From Entrophospora sp. SA101 (taxonomy: Eukaryota; Glomeromycota; Glomeromycetes; Entrophosporales; Entrophosporaceae), in contig CAUDNR010002112.1 of assembly GCA_958430865.1 (NCBI GenBank), positions 82,984 to 113,592 on the forward strand: a stretch of DNA of 30,609 bases, given 5' to 3'. Positions 1-10,778 of this stretch are shown in pieces. Every line of letters begins with the position of its first letter. The first letter of the stretch is position 1. The notes under the pieces were generated by a model. It did not search any database. It was not told the DNA's origin and saw only the letters and a list, made by a program, of their open reading frames with translations. A program made the position numbers and the translations under genes.

Positions 1-919
1 TTAAAAAAATTATCACCGCTATTACTTTCGTCGGAGACTGTATATTAGTAGTGGAGACCAAAATGAATTGATGTGTATAATTAGTGGTAGCAGTCAATAA
101 TAAATTATATAATTTATAATTATAATTTTATGTACACTAGACATAGTGCTTCCTACACATGAATGTGCTTAGTTAGTACACTCGGTGTACTTAGCGACAC
201 CTGTAGCTATCCTGGGTGGGAAGATGCAAGATACTTTTGTTGACATGGTTCTATATGGGGCTGTATTCTGATACAAATATTTTACGTCAATGAATGCTCT
301 CCCGAGTTGGGAAAACTATTCAAAACAGAAATAATAAATGATCGGTAAATCTTTAGATAACAAAGTGCAATCTCTTCTAATATCACGGGATACAGATATG
401 ATAATGAATTAACATGTTATAGTATGGTATGCGAAGAAACTTCTTTTCTGAAGCACATCAGAAGAAATTTGGCATCAGTACTTTTCACAAAAATCGCACA
501 TTATGCCCAAACAAAAAAAAATATAATTGAAGTTGAAATTTTAGTACTCGGATCGTGTGCACTATAGAAGGAAAATAAGAAAACACTGAAAATAGTCATT
601 TCTCCAGTAAATAAATGGTCTCCTAAATTTTTAATGATTTCTGTCATAATTTGATATTTATAAAGTCCATAATGTACATATATATATATACCATAAAACT
701 CTTTCTAAAATTTATGATTGTCACATAAAAAAATATAAATATTTATATCATAATTTAAATAAGACAATATTAATAATCTATATACAAAATACAAAAAAAT
801 TACAAAAGATTAAAAAAAAAACCTTTAAATGTTAATTAAATGTTAAATAAATCATAAAATCATTGTTGTAAAAACATTTCACCCAAAAGAAAAAATCGAT
901 TGTAACAATTAATCATAAT
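1..919. other. Gene-free left edge and 3' flank of the FYVE gene
   Basis: No coding frame of useful length or recognisable domain was seen on either strand. The stretch is AT-rich, with A-runs and a short TA run near 677-689. A perfect six-base hairpin (GTACAC, three-base loop, GTGTAC) sits at about 176-190. The last 100 bases or so should be the 3' untranslated region of the minus-strand gene that ends at 920. Confidence 0.5.
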
Positions 920-3498
920 TTATTGTTTCAAGTCCATATATAATTCACCGCTAAGTTCAGCTTTCTTTCTATTAATTTCAGCTTTCAATTCATCCAATGA
1001 CGCTTTTAAAGTTTTAACATCATCAATTTTGCGCCTCCTGGTTGCATCTTGAATATAACCTAGAACCAATTTTTCTTGTTGTTGTAAAACTTCCAATTGT
1101 TCATCTAATTTTTCTCCTACTTTTTTAACTGATGAATTAGAAAACGAACGAGTTCTGCCATCAACGCCGTTATTAGCAGAAAATACTGAAAAAACAGACG
1201 ACGATTCATCGTCTTCAGAATTCCCATTTCCCTTACTGCTATTATTCTTTCTTTTAAACATTTGGGGTAATACAGAAAGTGTCAACATATTTTGATGAAG
1301 ATATTGACTTGCAGCCAAATGAATATTTAATTGTAAACGTTTTACAGATTCAGATTTTGGTGTTAAGGTTTTAATTTCTTTGCTGATCGCGTCAAATTGA
1401 GCAAAATTATCCAGTAATTCTTTACGTGTTTTTGCTGCGACTTGATAATCAGCGTGTGTTTGATTAACTATTTCTTGGCTCCTTTAAAAGAATGAGAAAA
1501 TATATATGAATAAATATTTTTTAACAAAAATGTAATATCTAAAATCAAAATATAATAACAAATTTACTTTAACATGACTATCATGTCCTGAAATTTTGGC
1601 AAAGTCAAATCAATTGCGGATCTGATTTTTGTCAATTTCTAATTAACCAATTAATTGAAATTATTTATATGTTCGTTTTAATAAATAAAAAAGTAATTGA
1701 TTTGTTGATTGAATGATTTTTTATAAAATCCAAATCACCTGATAAAGCATTATCACAGGAGGAGTCTTTGAAATTTCTTCATTATATTCTTTTCGTCTAT
1801 ACAAATGTATGATATGATATGATGAATAAAAATTTAAAATTTCTTTTTAAAATATCAATTATTATTGATTGATCTGAATAATCACCTAAGTACAGCTGAA
1901 CGACATTTTTTACAAACTCTAACTTCACCAACAGAAATTTGTTCTGATGAATCTTTCAAAAATAAAAATATATAATTAAATGTCATATTATATAATGCCA
2001 ATCATTCTTGTAAACTAGAAAAAATAAATTTTACATACTTGTATAATTAGTTAAATTCAAAGAAATTTTTGAAGAACATTTCTCACAAATGACACAACCA
2101 CACAAACGACAATGATGTTTACGATTGGTTATTTTTCCAAAATAATTTCTATATTTATAAACATACAAATGTGTGTACAAATAAATATATATGTAATATA
2201 CACAATATAAAATCATCAAAATAAAGAAATTAACCACATACCCACAGAGTGGACAATTAGCCACTGACGCGTCATCTTCCCATTTGACAACAGATTGTTC
2301 AGACACTAATTATAGAATACATGTACCAAATAAATAAATGATTTATAAAGGTTAACAAACAAAACATAAAGTAACAGTAATCCAGTAAATATTTTACATC
2401 TGCGTTGATTTTTATTTGAAATTATTATAGAATTTTTCAAAACACCTTTTGCTGTAATAGAATTTTTATTTTGCGATGCATATAATTTTGTCAACTATGA
2501 TTACAATAAAATTGTAGTGACAAAGAGTTAATAATATTTATAACATTAATATTTTTAATATTTTTTTCCCAAATATCAATAAAAAGAAAAAAAACCTTCT
2601 CTAATCGTTTTTCTAATCGGTTTTCTTCCAAATGAGCTCTTTCGATTATTTTAGTACGATGTTTATTAAATTCTTCAGTATGACTTCTCATAACACCTTG
2701 TAATAATTATTGATTGTAAAAATATTAAAATATCAAATCTATTGGTTAAATGATATTAATTATAAATAATTAAAACATTTACATACCTTCATTATCAAAA
2801 TAACCCTCTCTTGATACAAAACAATCATCACACACACGAAAGAAAGTTCCATTAATAGGATCATGTTGTGCTTGTTTACTTAATTTAATAGTTAATTTAC
2901 AATGACTATCACAATATAATTTACCACACCTAAAATATATACACAATAAAAATAAAAATTATAATTAAGTCTAAATAAAAATAACAATAATCATAATATT
3001 TTTAAATGAATATTTCTAAAAAAAATCTTTTACCAACTTTCGACAATTATTTTTACCACTTAAAATATTCAATGATTTTCTACAGTTGGAAATTGAACAT
3101 GTATCATTATCTCCATATGGTTGCCAATGATTTTTAACTATAGGACCTTCAGAGTTTTGATCAAAGACAACAGAAGTTCCGGCACCATCTTGTTCCAACT
3201 TGATAGTAAATTGACGTAAATTTTGAATATTGTTTAATTTTGTTTTAGATAAAGGCTTCAATATAGTTGACTGGGCATTTTTAAGCCATTTAACAAGTCC
3301 ATCTTTTACATCGATGGCAGATTCAGAGTGAACATCATCCAAATGTTCGTTAAGTTCAACAAGATCATTCACAGATTCATTACATATTGGACAAATTTTT
3401 ATCCAGTCATTTTGATCAAACGAAGAAAGAAAATTTGATGATGGTGGAGAATGATTTGATATTGAATTGGAATTGGAATTAGAATTATAATTTGACAT
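920..3498 (-). CDS. PEP7: Pep7/Vac1-like FYVE zinc-finger endosomal fusion protein (rabenosyn-5 type)
   Basis: Ten exons join in frame: 3498-3038, 2929-2787, 2696-2596, 2494-2398, 2305-2242, 2148-2039, 1952-1886, 1796-1739, 1638-1568 and 1481-920, giving 577 aa. An N-terminal C2H2 finger (C36, C39, H52, H57) is followed by a first FYVE-like finger (about 124-205). The second FYVE (about 270-340) has the WxxD motif (WEDD at 276-279) and the basic RKHHCR motif (298-303). The C-terminal third (about 365-577) is charged and probably coiled coil. A C2H2 finger plus two FYVE fingers and a helical tail is the layout of yeast Vac1/Pep7 (515 aa), which binds PI3P and Rab5/Vps21 and links them to the Sec1-type protein Vps45 in Golgi-to-endosome fusion. 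The first FYVE has GKNNCRKCG in place of the basic motif, so PI3P binding probably rests on the second. Exon 1 uses the weak donor GTTGGT; it is the only GT tried that keeps the cysteine series in frame. Family call strong; exon ends inferred. Confidence 0.93.
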
Positions 3499-3807
3499 TG
3501 ACTTTTAACTAAATATTTATTTTAATTTATTAATAAATAATCAATTCAAAAAAAATTTTTACTTTTTTTTGCACAAGAAATAATTGTACTACACTTTTAT
3601 AAAAAAGGAAAATGATTATGATTTTTATTTACGATAATATATTATATTAATGCAATTAAAAAAATAATATTGATAGGAAAATAAAAAAAAATTAATTTTT
3701 ACATTTTAACTACTAAAAAAAATTTCTCGTATAGCGTTAGAAGATTACTACTACTAATATTACTGTCATTATTATTAATTATTATTATTATTATGAATTT
3801 AAAAAAT

Positions 3808-4176
3808 TTATTTTGTGGTAACCGCATTTTTAGGATTTTCAGTTCTATAATTAATTTTTAATAAAATATTAGTAAATAAAAATAAAAATATCATATCACT
3901 TATGTATTATTATTATTATTATATATAACTTACGAATTTTTCCATCGTTCAGCAACTAATTTAAAGGCATCTTTATGTGGTAAATCTGGGTTTTCAGCTT
4001 TAACTTTAGGTAGTTCAGTTTTCATAAATTTATTGTATGGTGTAAGTTTTTTAGCTTTTAAAAAGGATAGAAATAAAATTATTAGAGAAAAAATCACGCG
4101 TATATCGTTCATTATTATTATTATTATTATACTACATACTGGTAGTGGATTTTTTTGTAGTCTTTTCTTTTGCCAT
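3808..4176 (-). CDS. Small HMG-box-like (YABBY-type) DNA-binding protein
   Basis: Three exons, 4176-4140, 4054-3934 and 3844-3808, give 64 aa, with donors GTATGT and GTAAGT. A lysine-rich start (MAKEKTTKKSTTTKK) is followed by one HMG-like unit: TPYNKFMK, then HKDAFKLVAERW, then a tail of the form NSTENPKN. The PYNxFMK...HKxAFKxxAxxWxxSxENPKN pattern is seen in short fungal HMG-box/YABBY-like proteins, which probably bind DNA as nuclear architectural factors. The aromatic and proline positions of an HMG box are kept, but the third helix is short compared with a normal box of about 75 residues. If exon 2 is read through its donor it stops at once, at 3930, and loses the ENPKN tail, so the third exon is well supported. 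It lies 309 bases upstream of the FYVE gene on the same strand, so that gap must hold its 3' end and the FYVE promoter. Confidence 0.82.
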
Positions 4177-6631
4177 TGTGTATATATTTCGTATATTTGT
4201 TGTATGTTGATGGTGAAAAACAAATTTATTATTTATTGTTCTTTATTATATGTTTCTTAAGAGAAAGGAAAATACATTGAAAGAAAGATTAAAACTTGTG
4301 TTTATATAATGAATTAATCGCGTCTAAAAAAAAATTTATTTATTTGTTATTGTTTTCTTTTGGTTTTTTTTTTAGCAATAACAATAATAATAACAAAAAA
4401 AAAAATCAGAAGAGAGAAAATCAAAATAAAAATAAAATTATAAATACCAAAGATAAACTTTTTTGGATAACGTGTATAACAAACGCGTCAATATTATTAT
4501 TATTATGACAAAATTGGATCGTAAGCACGTGATGCACGCATAAGTATTTCAACCCTGGCTGGGTACCACCCATGTTTACTTGTTAACATGACAAATAAAA
4601 AAAAATTCTTTAAAATAAAATATTTACCTTCATTATTTAATAAATGTAAATGAATGAATATATATACTTCCTTTCAAATATAGAATATTATGGAACGATG
4701 AATAAATAATGAGAAGGTGGTCCGAAGTTGTTAATGCGCCTACAAAACAACAAAGTTATCATGGTTCGATATAATTTCGAACGATTATTTAATATTGATA
4801 TGGATTATAAATAATTTGAACAAGTGGTTGTATTTCTTCGAATAAAAACCCCACGTTAAAGCTAAAATTACACACTCCGATATATCAGACATAATGGAAC
4901 GGTAATATAGTAGGAAAAATAGTAGATAATGTAAAACATAATGTATACACATTATAACTACAACTTAATTTTGAAGTTAATTAAATTTTTCTAATTGGTT
5001 ATTGTTAGATTCGAAGCCGTTGTTATTTAACAGTATCGTATATATATATATATATATATATATAACAATGAAATTTTTGGTCGAATTATTATCAACATCA
5101 AGACTTTGTTTTTTGACTGCAATCATTTGGAAAACGTGATTCACTATATCGTAACATTGTTTTTGTTCTTGTTGTTATTTTATTGTGTATTTTGAAATTT
5201 CACGATCAACAAAGTTTTTCCTGGCAAGCACCTAAATATATTCTATGCTTAGTGTTTTAACGACATTAACTAAGTTTACCGATAAAATTGACCAAAATAC
5301 GATCTTTACCATCATCAATACAAATGGATTCCATTTCATTAAAAACTTTTTAGGTAACTAACTGTATCACATTTTTGTAAAATTTTCTTTGAAAATTTTC
5401 ATGCCACGAGTTTATTAACAAAGGCATTTAAAATATAATTATTCCGAGTTACATTGCAAGTTAGAACTCCTGTCCAAATCTCCTTCATTGTGAAATAACG
5501 GAGATTAGAAAGAGAGGTACGTTTTAACAGGATTATGATTTATTTGAAAGTTCTTGATTGATTAATTTTATAGTTTTATATTATGTAATACTGGTAGCTT
5601 TTGAGTTTTTTATTTAGTTATAAATTAGTTATTGTATGCGGAGATGGAAAAGATTAGAATGAATTTTAGCGTGATTATTAAATGCAACTGGTTTATTGCA
5701 TTTTAGATAGTTTAACCACCATATTCTTTAGTTCGTAATAGCAAGAGAAATTTTGGCTAATCATATTCTTCCCAAAATACTAATTTCTGTTCTAAATAAG
5801 TTCCGTGATTTGTATAATTATCAGTTAAAAAAAAAGATAGCAAGTAACTATTGGAAATGAATTAATTGAACTTGTTGTGGATCTAAGAAGAGATAATATA
5901 CTCCTTGGAATAATGGAATAGTGGCTATAGATAGATATCTTAAGGAAAAATGGATAATTGAAGATTATCATGCAGGAAATAATCATATCCAGCACTGTGG
6001 AAAACTATCAATGGTGAACTTAAAGATTTTTTGATAAGGAATTGAAAATTATAGCTAAAAAACAGATTAACCATTGATGAGCTACATCATGAGTTATCAC
6101 ATCCATCGACTGATTGCTGTTTCTGTATGAAATTATTAATAAAATCAGACAAATGTTTAAAATTGCTAATTCAACTATTGAAAGCATGCAATAACTATTA
6201 TTATTATAAAATGAATATGCACTCATTGGTCATAAATATATGGACACTTGCATGCAAATCATCAGAGATAATTGAGAAAAGGATAAAAAATTTTATTATC
6301 CTGATCACATTTGCTTATTAAGTAAAATTTCATCTTCATATCAAATAGTATAATATGCTGAAGTTTCATTGCATATAAACAGCAGTTTGTTGTTTTACAA
6401 CCTTAAAAATCTTCACCTTGAAAATTGACCACCATGGCAAGTTCTAATGACCTTTGTGATATAAGTAAAAATGCATCTCATGTTTAAATACAGTTACATC
6501 TAAAATTCTAGATCATTTGGTAAATTAATTGCTAAGATGACATACAAAATACTCAAACAAGTTGATTTTGATGATCTTTTAAATAATTCATTAAACTTCA
6601 AACCATTTTATTTTTTTTTAAAGAATCTAAA
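4177..6631. other. Gene-free stretch upstream of the HMG gene
   Basis: This stretch is AT-rich with no supported gene. It carries short ATT/AAT runs (about 4112-4130, 4377-4395, 4489-4506) and a (TA)13 tract at 5039-5064. The short open frames inside are low-complexity or hydrophobic runs expected from AT-rich DNA. The interval 5870-6400 reads like an old, stop-riddled coding relic, but no family could be named. The first few hundred bases should contain the promoter of the minus-strand HMG gene. Confidence 0.45.
4526..4531. promoter_or_regulatory. CACGTG E-box upstream of the HMG gene
   Basis: On the minus strand this reads ATCACGTG, which fits the RTCACRTG consensus bound by Cbf1-type bHLH factors in fungi. 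It is about 350 bases upstream of the HMG start codon at 4176. A second GTCACGTG core lies at 9692-9699, between the kinase and the tRNA. Function is inferred from the motif alone. Confidence 0.25.
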
Positions 6632-6840
6632 ATGCCAAAGTTACTCAATTATCTGAATTTGAATGTGGAGAAATTGTTGGCTTAAAAAAGACCAATTTTT
6701 CTTATAGAGAAATAGTTCATATATTAAATAATCCAAAACTGCAGTTGAAAAGGCCATTAATGATTATTTCTCAAAAAATAAACAATCGCAGCTCTTAGAC
6801 CTGGCTAATGTTGTAAGCGAAACTCCTCCAGAAATCATTT
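6632..6840 (+). pseudogene. Tc1/mariner-type transposase N-terminal HTH fragment, decayed
   Basis: From 6640 the frame reads SEFECGEIVGLKK, then FSYREIVHILNNPK. This is the helix-turn-helix head of Tc1-like transposases (ExGxIxGL...SxREIA..L..xxSTV). A possible start ATG at 6632 is out of frame by one base. A second single-base loss near 6735 moves the continuation (AVEKAINDYF) into the next frame, which runs to a stop at about 6839. No DDE catalytic domain follows, so the copy is a dead N-terminal piece. It may belong with the inverted-repeat end at 7299, but that link is not proven. The HTH call is fairly sure; the exact superfamily branch is not. Confidence 0.6.
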
Positions 6841-7298
6841 GACAGGTTACACGTTAATTGTTTATTAGAGTTTTGGCAGAGTCTCACATTTGGGGGTTTT
6901 ATCAATCATCAGAGTTTTGACAAGGTATATAATAAAGGAAATTATGATGATAAATATGATTATGAATATTGCAATAATTTTCTTTCCAAGAATTTTTGCT
7001 TTTTGTTGGGTAACATTTATTATTTTTCTTTCCTCTTGGTAAATTTCATAGGCAATCCTTTCTTTTCTTAGACAAGCTTCAAGTGTTTGAGTATCATTTA
7101 TTTTGAAAAGTAAGGAGCAATTTTTTCATCCTGTTCTTTCTTCAAAATACTTCTAATTGTGCTATAATTCTTGGGTCTCATAATGGATTTGATGTAAATT
7201 AATTTCATATTAACTATTTTTATATAGTGGTAGTTCTATATCACTTAAGATAACAAATGGGACTGTTAAATTATAATCACATTACAATTGTGATAATA

Positions 7299-7396
7299 CA
7301 GTTGAACCCTCATTTTATACTTAAATCGCGTTTCAACGGACAACGGATTTTTTGGTAGGATTTTAGTAATAAGTACTAATCGCGTAACAACGGATT
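7299..7396 (+). mobile_element. Lone pogo/Tc1-like element end with subterminal repeats
   Basis: The sequence TA|CAGTTGAACCCTC at 7297-7311 has a TA target dinucleotide followed by CAGT, as in the terminal repeats of pogo/Tc1 elements. Two subterminal copies follow: AATCGCGTTTCAACGG plus ACAACGGATT (7324-7349) and AATCGCGTAACAACGGATT (7378-7396). No matching GAGGGTTCAACTG end was found between here and the kinase gene, so this is a truncated or solo end. A terminal repeat without a partner is weak evidence, so the call is tentative. Confidence 0.4.
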
Positions 7397-8059
7397 CATG
7401 TGATATAGATTTTATAAAAAAAAACACATGTTAAGATTAATTCATTGCTAAATAATAATATAAACTCTCAAAAATATCACTTTCTTAATTCTAATTTGCT
7501 ACTGAACGTTCTAGAACTTATGCATTACCAAAAGGACAATGCATCATGATACACTTTTTTGAGTGATTGGTTTCGTTTGATGGTCGTTGGATTAATCGAT
7601 TTTTGTTCGAGGTGCAACAGTTGGATTCAAACAATTTTAATATTGTGGAAAAAAGGAATGTATTTTTATTTTATATTTTGTCTAGAGAGCTCTGTCTGCT
7701 CTCGTCATGAAGGAGTATTGGCTCTCTTCCCAACCATTGCCATCGTGATTTCTTTACTGTTATTTTCAATAAAAAAAAAATTGCATTTATAACTTTATAT
7801 ATTATTTGTGGTAGGTAAAATCTGAACGTGCAAACAACAGAGATTGATGTTTACATTTTATTATGAGTAACCAACTTCATTTTGCAAAACAAATGTCAAC
7901 AAACCAGCACATCTCATAGCAAGCACGGATCTGCTATAAGATATCAACAACCAAAAACGGTTTAATAAAGAGCGTGGAACCTTAAATTCCCAACTTAGAA
8001 ATTAATTTATTTAATGTAACGTCAATATTTTAAAAATTTATTATAATCGTTTCTAAAAA

Positions 8060-9536
8060 ATGGATAAAATCAAAAATATACTCAAAAAGGATGAATATTC
8101 AAATAAAAGATATGAGAATTTCGGTAAATGTCCAACTTGCAATAGATATAATACTTTTTATTCATGGTGTCAATCATGCGATCCACAGTTATTAACTAAA
8201 GGATGGACTAGTGGTAATGAAATGGTTGATGATTTGATTAAAAGCACACAACTTACAGCAACAATATATACTAATGGATATCATCTTCAATGGATTCATT
8301 ATGATGAATTAAAAGACATTGAAAAGATAGGCGAAGGTGGTTTTGCAATTATATACAAAGCTATTTGGATAAATGGTAAAAAATATGTTGATAGTAAAAA
8401 TAAAAGATGCTTTGAAGATAGGATTGTGGTATTAAAAAAATTACATAATTCACAAAATATTTCTGATGATTTTTTAAACGAGGTAGATATTTTATTGTTG
8501 TTGTTATGAAAGAAAATAATATAATTCACTAATAGTGCTTTAGTTCAAAAATTATGTTAAATTTCACCGAAGTGATGCAGTAATTAAAACTTATGGAATA
8601 ACACAAGATCCAACCACAAAAGATTATATGTTTGTAATGCAATATATGCAAGATGGAAGTCTTCAAAATTATTTATCAAAAGAATTTAAAAATTTAAAAT
8701 GGATAGATAAAATTTATATTCTTGAAAATATTATTATCGGTTTAAAAAATATTCATGAACAAAATATTATTCATCATGATCTTCATAGTGGAAATATTCT
8801 TCATGGTTCTTATGTTTCATATATTGCAGATTTAGGACTGTCAGTTCCCACTGATCAAACTTTAACATCAAATAAAAAAAATAATGTATATGGTGTATTA
8901 CCTTATTTATCCCCTGAAAATTTAAATGGCAAGCCATACACAATGGCATCTGACATTTATAGCTTTGGGGTTCTGATGTCAGTAGTATCGACAGGACAAC
9001 AACCTTTCAGCAACATTTCACATGATGCAGACCTTGCTGTAAAATTATGCGAAGGAGTAAGACCTGGATTTTCAATCAACACACCAAACTTTTATATTGA
9101 ATTAGCCTATAAATGCATGGATGCTGATCCAGACAAACGACCAACTGCCAAAGAAATTTATGATATTATAGTTTTCTGGAGGCATGCATTTATTGATTCT
9201 TATATTAGATTAGACAGTCATTCTAGATATTCTAGAGAGAAAATTGACGAAATGAGATTAGTCAGAAAAAAATTTGATGAATTGGATGATATTGAATTTG
9301 ATCCTTCAACAATTACAGCAACTGTACATCCAAATGCTGTTTATACTAGCAGATTATTGAATTTTACAAATCTTCCACAACCTGTTAATTCAAATAAAGT
9401 CTCAATTATTGGAAATTATAATGGTAATTATTATTATTTAATTAAATTAATTATCAATAATTTTATTATTAACTTATTTCAAATTTTAATTATTTTATAT
9501 ATAGATTCTAATCAAATTCAATTAAAAAATTATTAG
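8060..9536 (+). CDS. Protein kinase with N-terminal zinc-ribbon-like head (Glomeromycotina-type family)
   Basis: Exons 8060-8482, 8544-9423 and 9505-9536 give 444 aa. The head holds CPTC (24-27) and CQSC (37-40), a likely zinc ribbon common in the expanded kinase families of arbuscular fungi. The kinase domain (about 84-345) has a glycine loop GEGGFA (91-96), the VAIK-type lysine K126, the catalytic loop IIHHDLHSGN (216-225, Asp220), DLG for DFG (237-239) and SPE for APE. Most catalytic residues are present, so it is probably active; the HRD arginine is His219, making it a non-RD kinase. Intron 1 (8483-8543) is well supported: without it the frame hits stops, and after splicing FLNEFKNYVKFH runs into a standard helix C. 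The last intron is a multiple of three, so retention gives a 471-aa form with a hydrophobic tail. Its substrate is unknown; a signalling role is inferred from the family. Confidence 0.88.
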
Positions 9537-9960
9537 TTTTACCAGAACCATCTTTTTTTGGCTACAGTCTCCCATATATAACAATAAATCTTGTTCTAAT
9601 TAATTTAAGCCTTGTAATTATTTAAATTAAACTTTTATTGTCCAAATTATATAAAAATTTTAAATTTTAAATTTAAATTCATTTTTGATATGTCACGTGT
9701 GAATTAAATGGAATGAAATAATAATCCATACATTCATAATAAGTAATTAAATGTATGAATGAATATCGTATTTATGAAATTGATTTTAGCTTCAAAAAGA
9801 AAATTTCGAATCTCTTAGTTTGATCTATCTAACAATAACCCAATTAACGAAAATATTCCAATGGTGACTTTTCTTTTTTTTACCAGATAATATCAACATA
9901 TTTATGCATTATTTTGCATAAGAAACATAACAAAAAATTTATGATTTTTGAAAATTATGG
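9537..9960. other. Gap between the kinase and the tRNA gene
   Basis: No gene was seen. The first 100 bases or so are the likely kinase 3' untranslated region. A GTCACGTG core at 9692-9699 and overlapping TTAAATGTATGAATGAAT-like runs near 9726-9765 are the only notable features. Confidence 0.4.
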
Positions 9961-9964
9961 AAAA
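9961..9964 (-). terminator. RNA polymerase III T-run terminator
   Basis: On the minus strand, TTTT begins two bases past the discriminator base of the tRNA gene. This is where a Pol III terminator is expected. Confidence 0.7.
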
Positions 9965-9966
9965 TG

Positions 9967-10038
9967 AGCCCCTTGGCGGATTCGAACCACCGATCTTCGC
10001 TTTACGAGAGCGACGCCTTACCACTGGGCCAAAGAGGC
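9967..10038 (-). tRNA. tRNA-Thr (anticodon CGT)
   Basis: The 72-base minus-strand sequence folds as a cloverleaf. The acceptor stem is GCCTCTT with AAGGGGC (one T-G pair). The D arm lies around AGTGGTA, the anticodon stem is TCGCT with AGCGA, and the T arm is GGTGG-TTCGAATC-CGCC. The seven-base anticodon loop CTCGTAA puts CGT at positions 34-36, which reads the threonine codon ACG. The internal A box (TGGCCCAGTGG) and B box (GGTTCGAATCC) match the Pol III consensus. There is no intron, and CCA is not encoded, as usual in eukaryotes. The discriminator is T. Confidence 0.95.
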
Positions 10039-10288
10039 ATTGATTCATAAGCCACACTTAATTATTTTAAATATTAAAATGAGATAAAAATTTAAAATAC
10101 TTTCAAGTTTTTCGTATTACCTATATATAATAATTACAAAAAAAAAAAAATATAACAAATGTAGTACACAATGCAGATCGATAATTTTTGACGTGCATAA
10201 TAAAGACTAAAACAGCAGTTATAAAGTTTTGGAAATGGTAAAATTTGCTGGTGTCAAGAAATATCCTTGCCTGCCAAAGGATATTAAT

Positions 10289-10778
10289 ATAATCATGTAG
10301 CTATCCGCAAAAATTATGTCGTTTCACAAAAATGTCCACAAATTTTGTGATAAAATAGAACATTAATATTTATTATCGCAAAAAAAACAATAAATATTCT
10401 AATTTACATAAAAGATATCTGAATTAGTAGTTCATATATATTGTTTAAATGTATAGTTTGCTTAATAATGTTTCTGAATTAATATATAGCATTATGGAAG
10501 TTTGATTTTTTGGATATAAAAACGTGACAAAATAAATTTAGGCTTTTACCAAGATTAGAAAATTTTAGGGAAAATCAAGATTTATATGGAAAGTGTAACG
10601 TTGATCACAGCGAACAATTAGTGAGCGAGCGAGTTTATTACCACTACCACTGTCATATTCTCGTTCTACTGCAATTGTTGCTGGTACCGTTACTGCTACT
10701 ACTGCTTTTAATGTGCCATTAATGTTCTATTTTATCACAAAATTTGCGGATATTTTTTGTGGATAACTACACGATTAT
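10289..10778. mobile_element. Non-autonomous inverted-repeat element (MITE candidate), about 490 bp
   Basis: The left arm (10289-10366) and the right arm (10718-10778) are inverted copies. Both start ATAATCRTGTAGYTATCC and end in a matching block AATTTTGTGATAAAATAGAACATTAAT; the right arm lacks about 17 bases in the middle. TA at each extreme could be the target duplication, which would suggest a Tc1/mariner relative. The interior has no transposase frame. It holds an 18-base string at 10487-10504 that resembles the end of the separate element at 17806, so this one may itself contain an older insertion. Confidence 0.7.

Noticed and set aside
7559..7792. Plus-strand frame of 77 codons with hydrophobic segments
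   Set aside because: It starts at TTG, has no domain and no splice partners; chance AT-rich hydrophobicity explains it.
8060..8509. Kinase broken into two genes or a pseudogene by stops at 8507-8540
   Set aside because: Removing 8483-8543 as a GT-AG intron restores the frame exactly across helix C, so the gene is intact.
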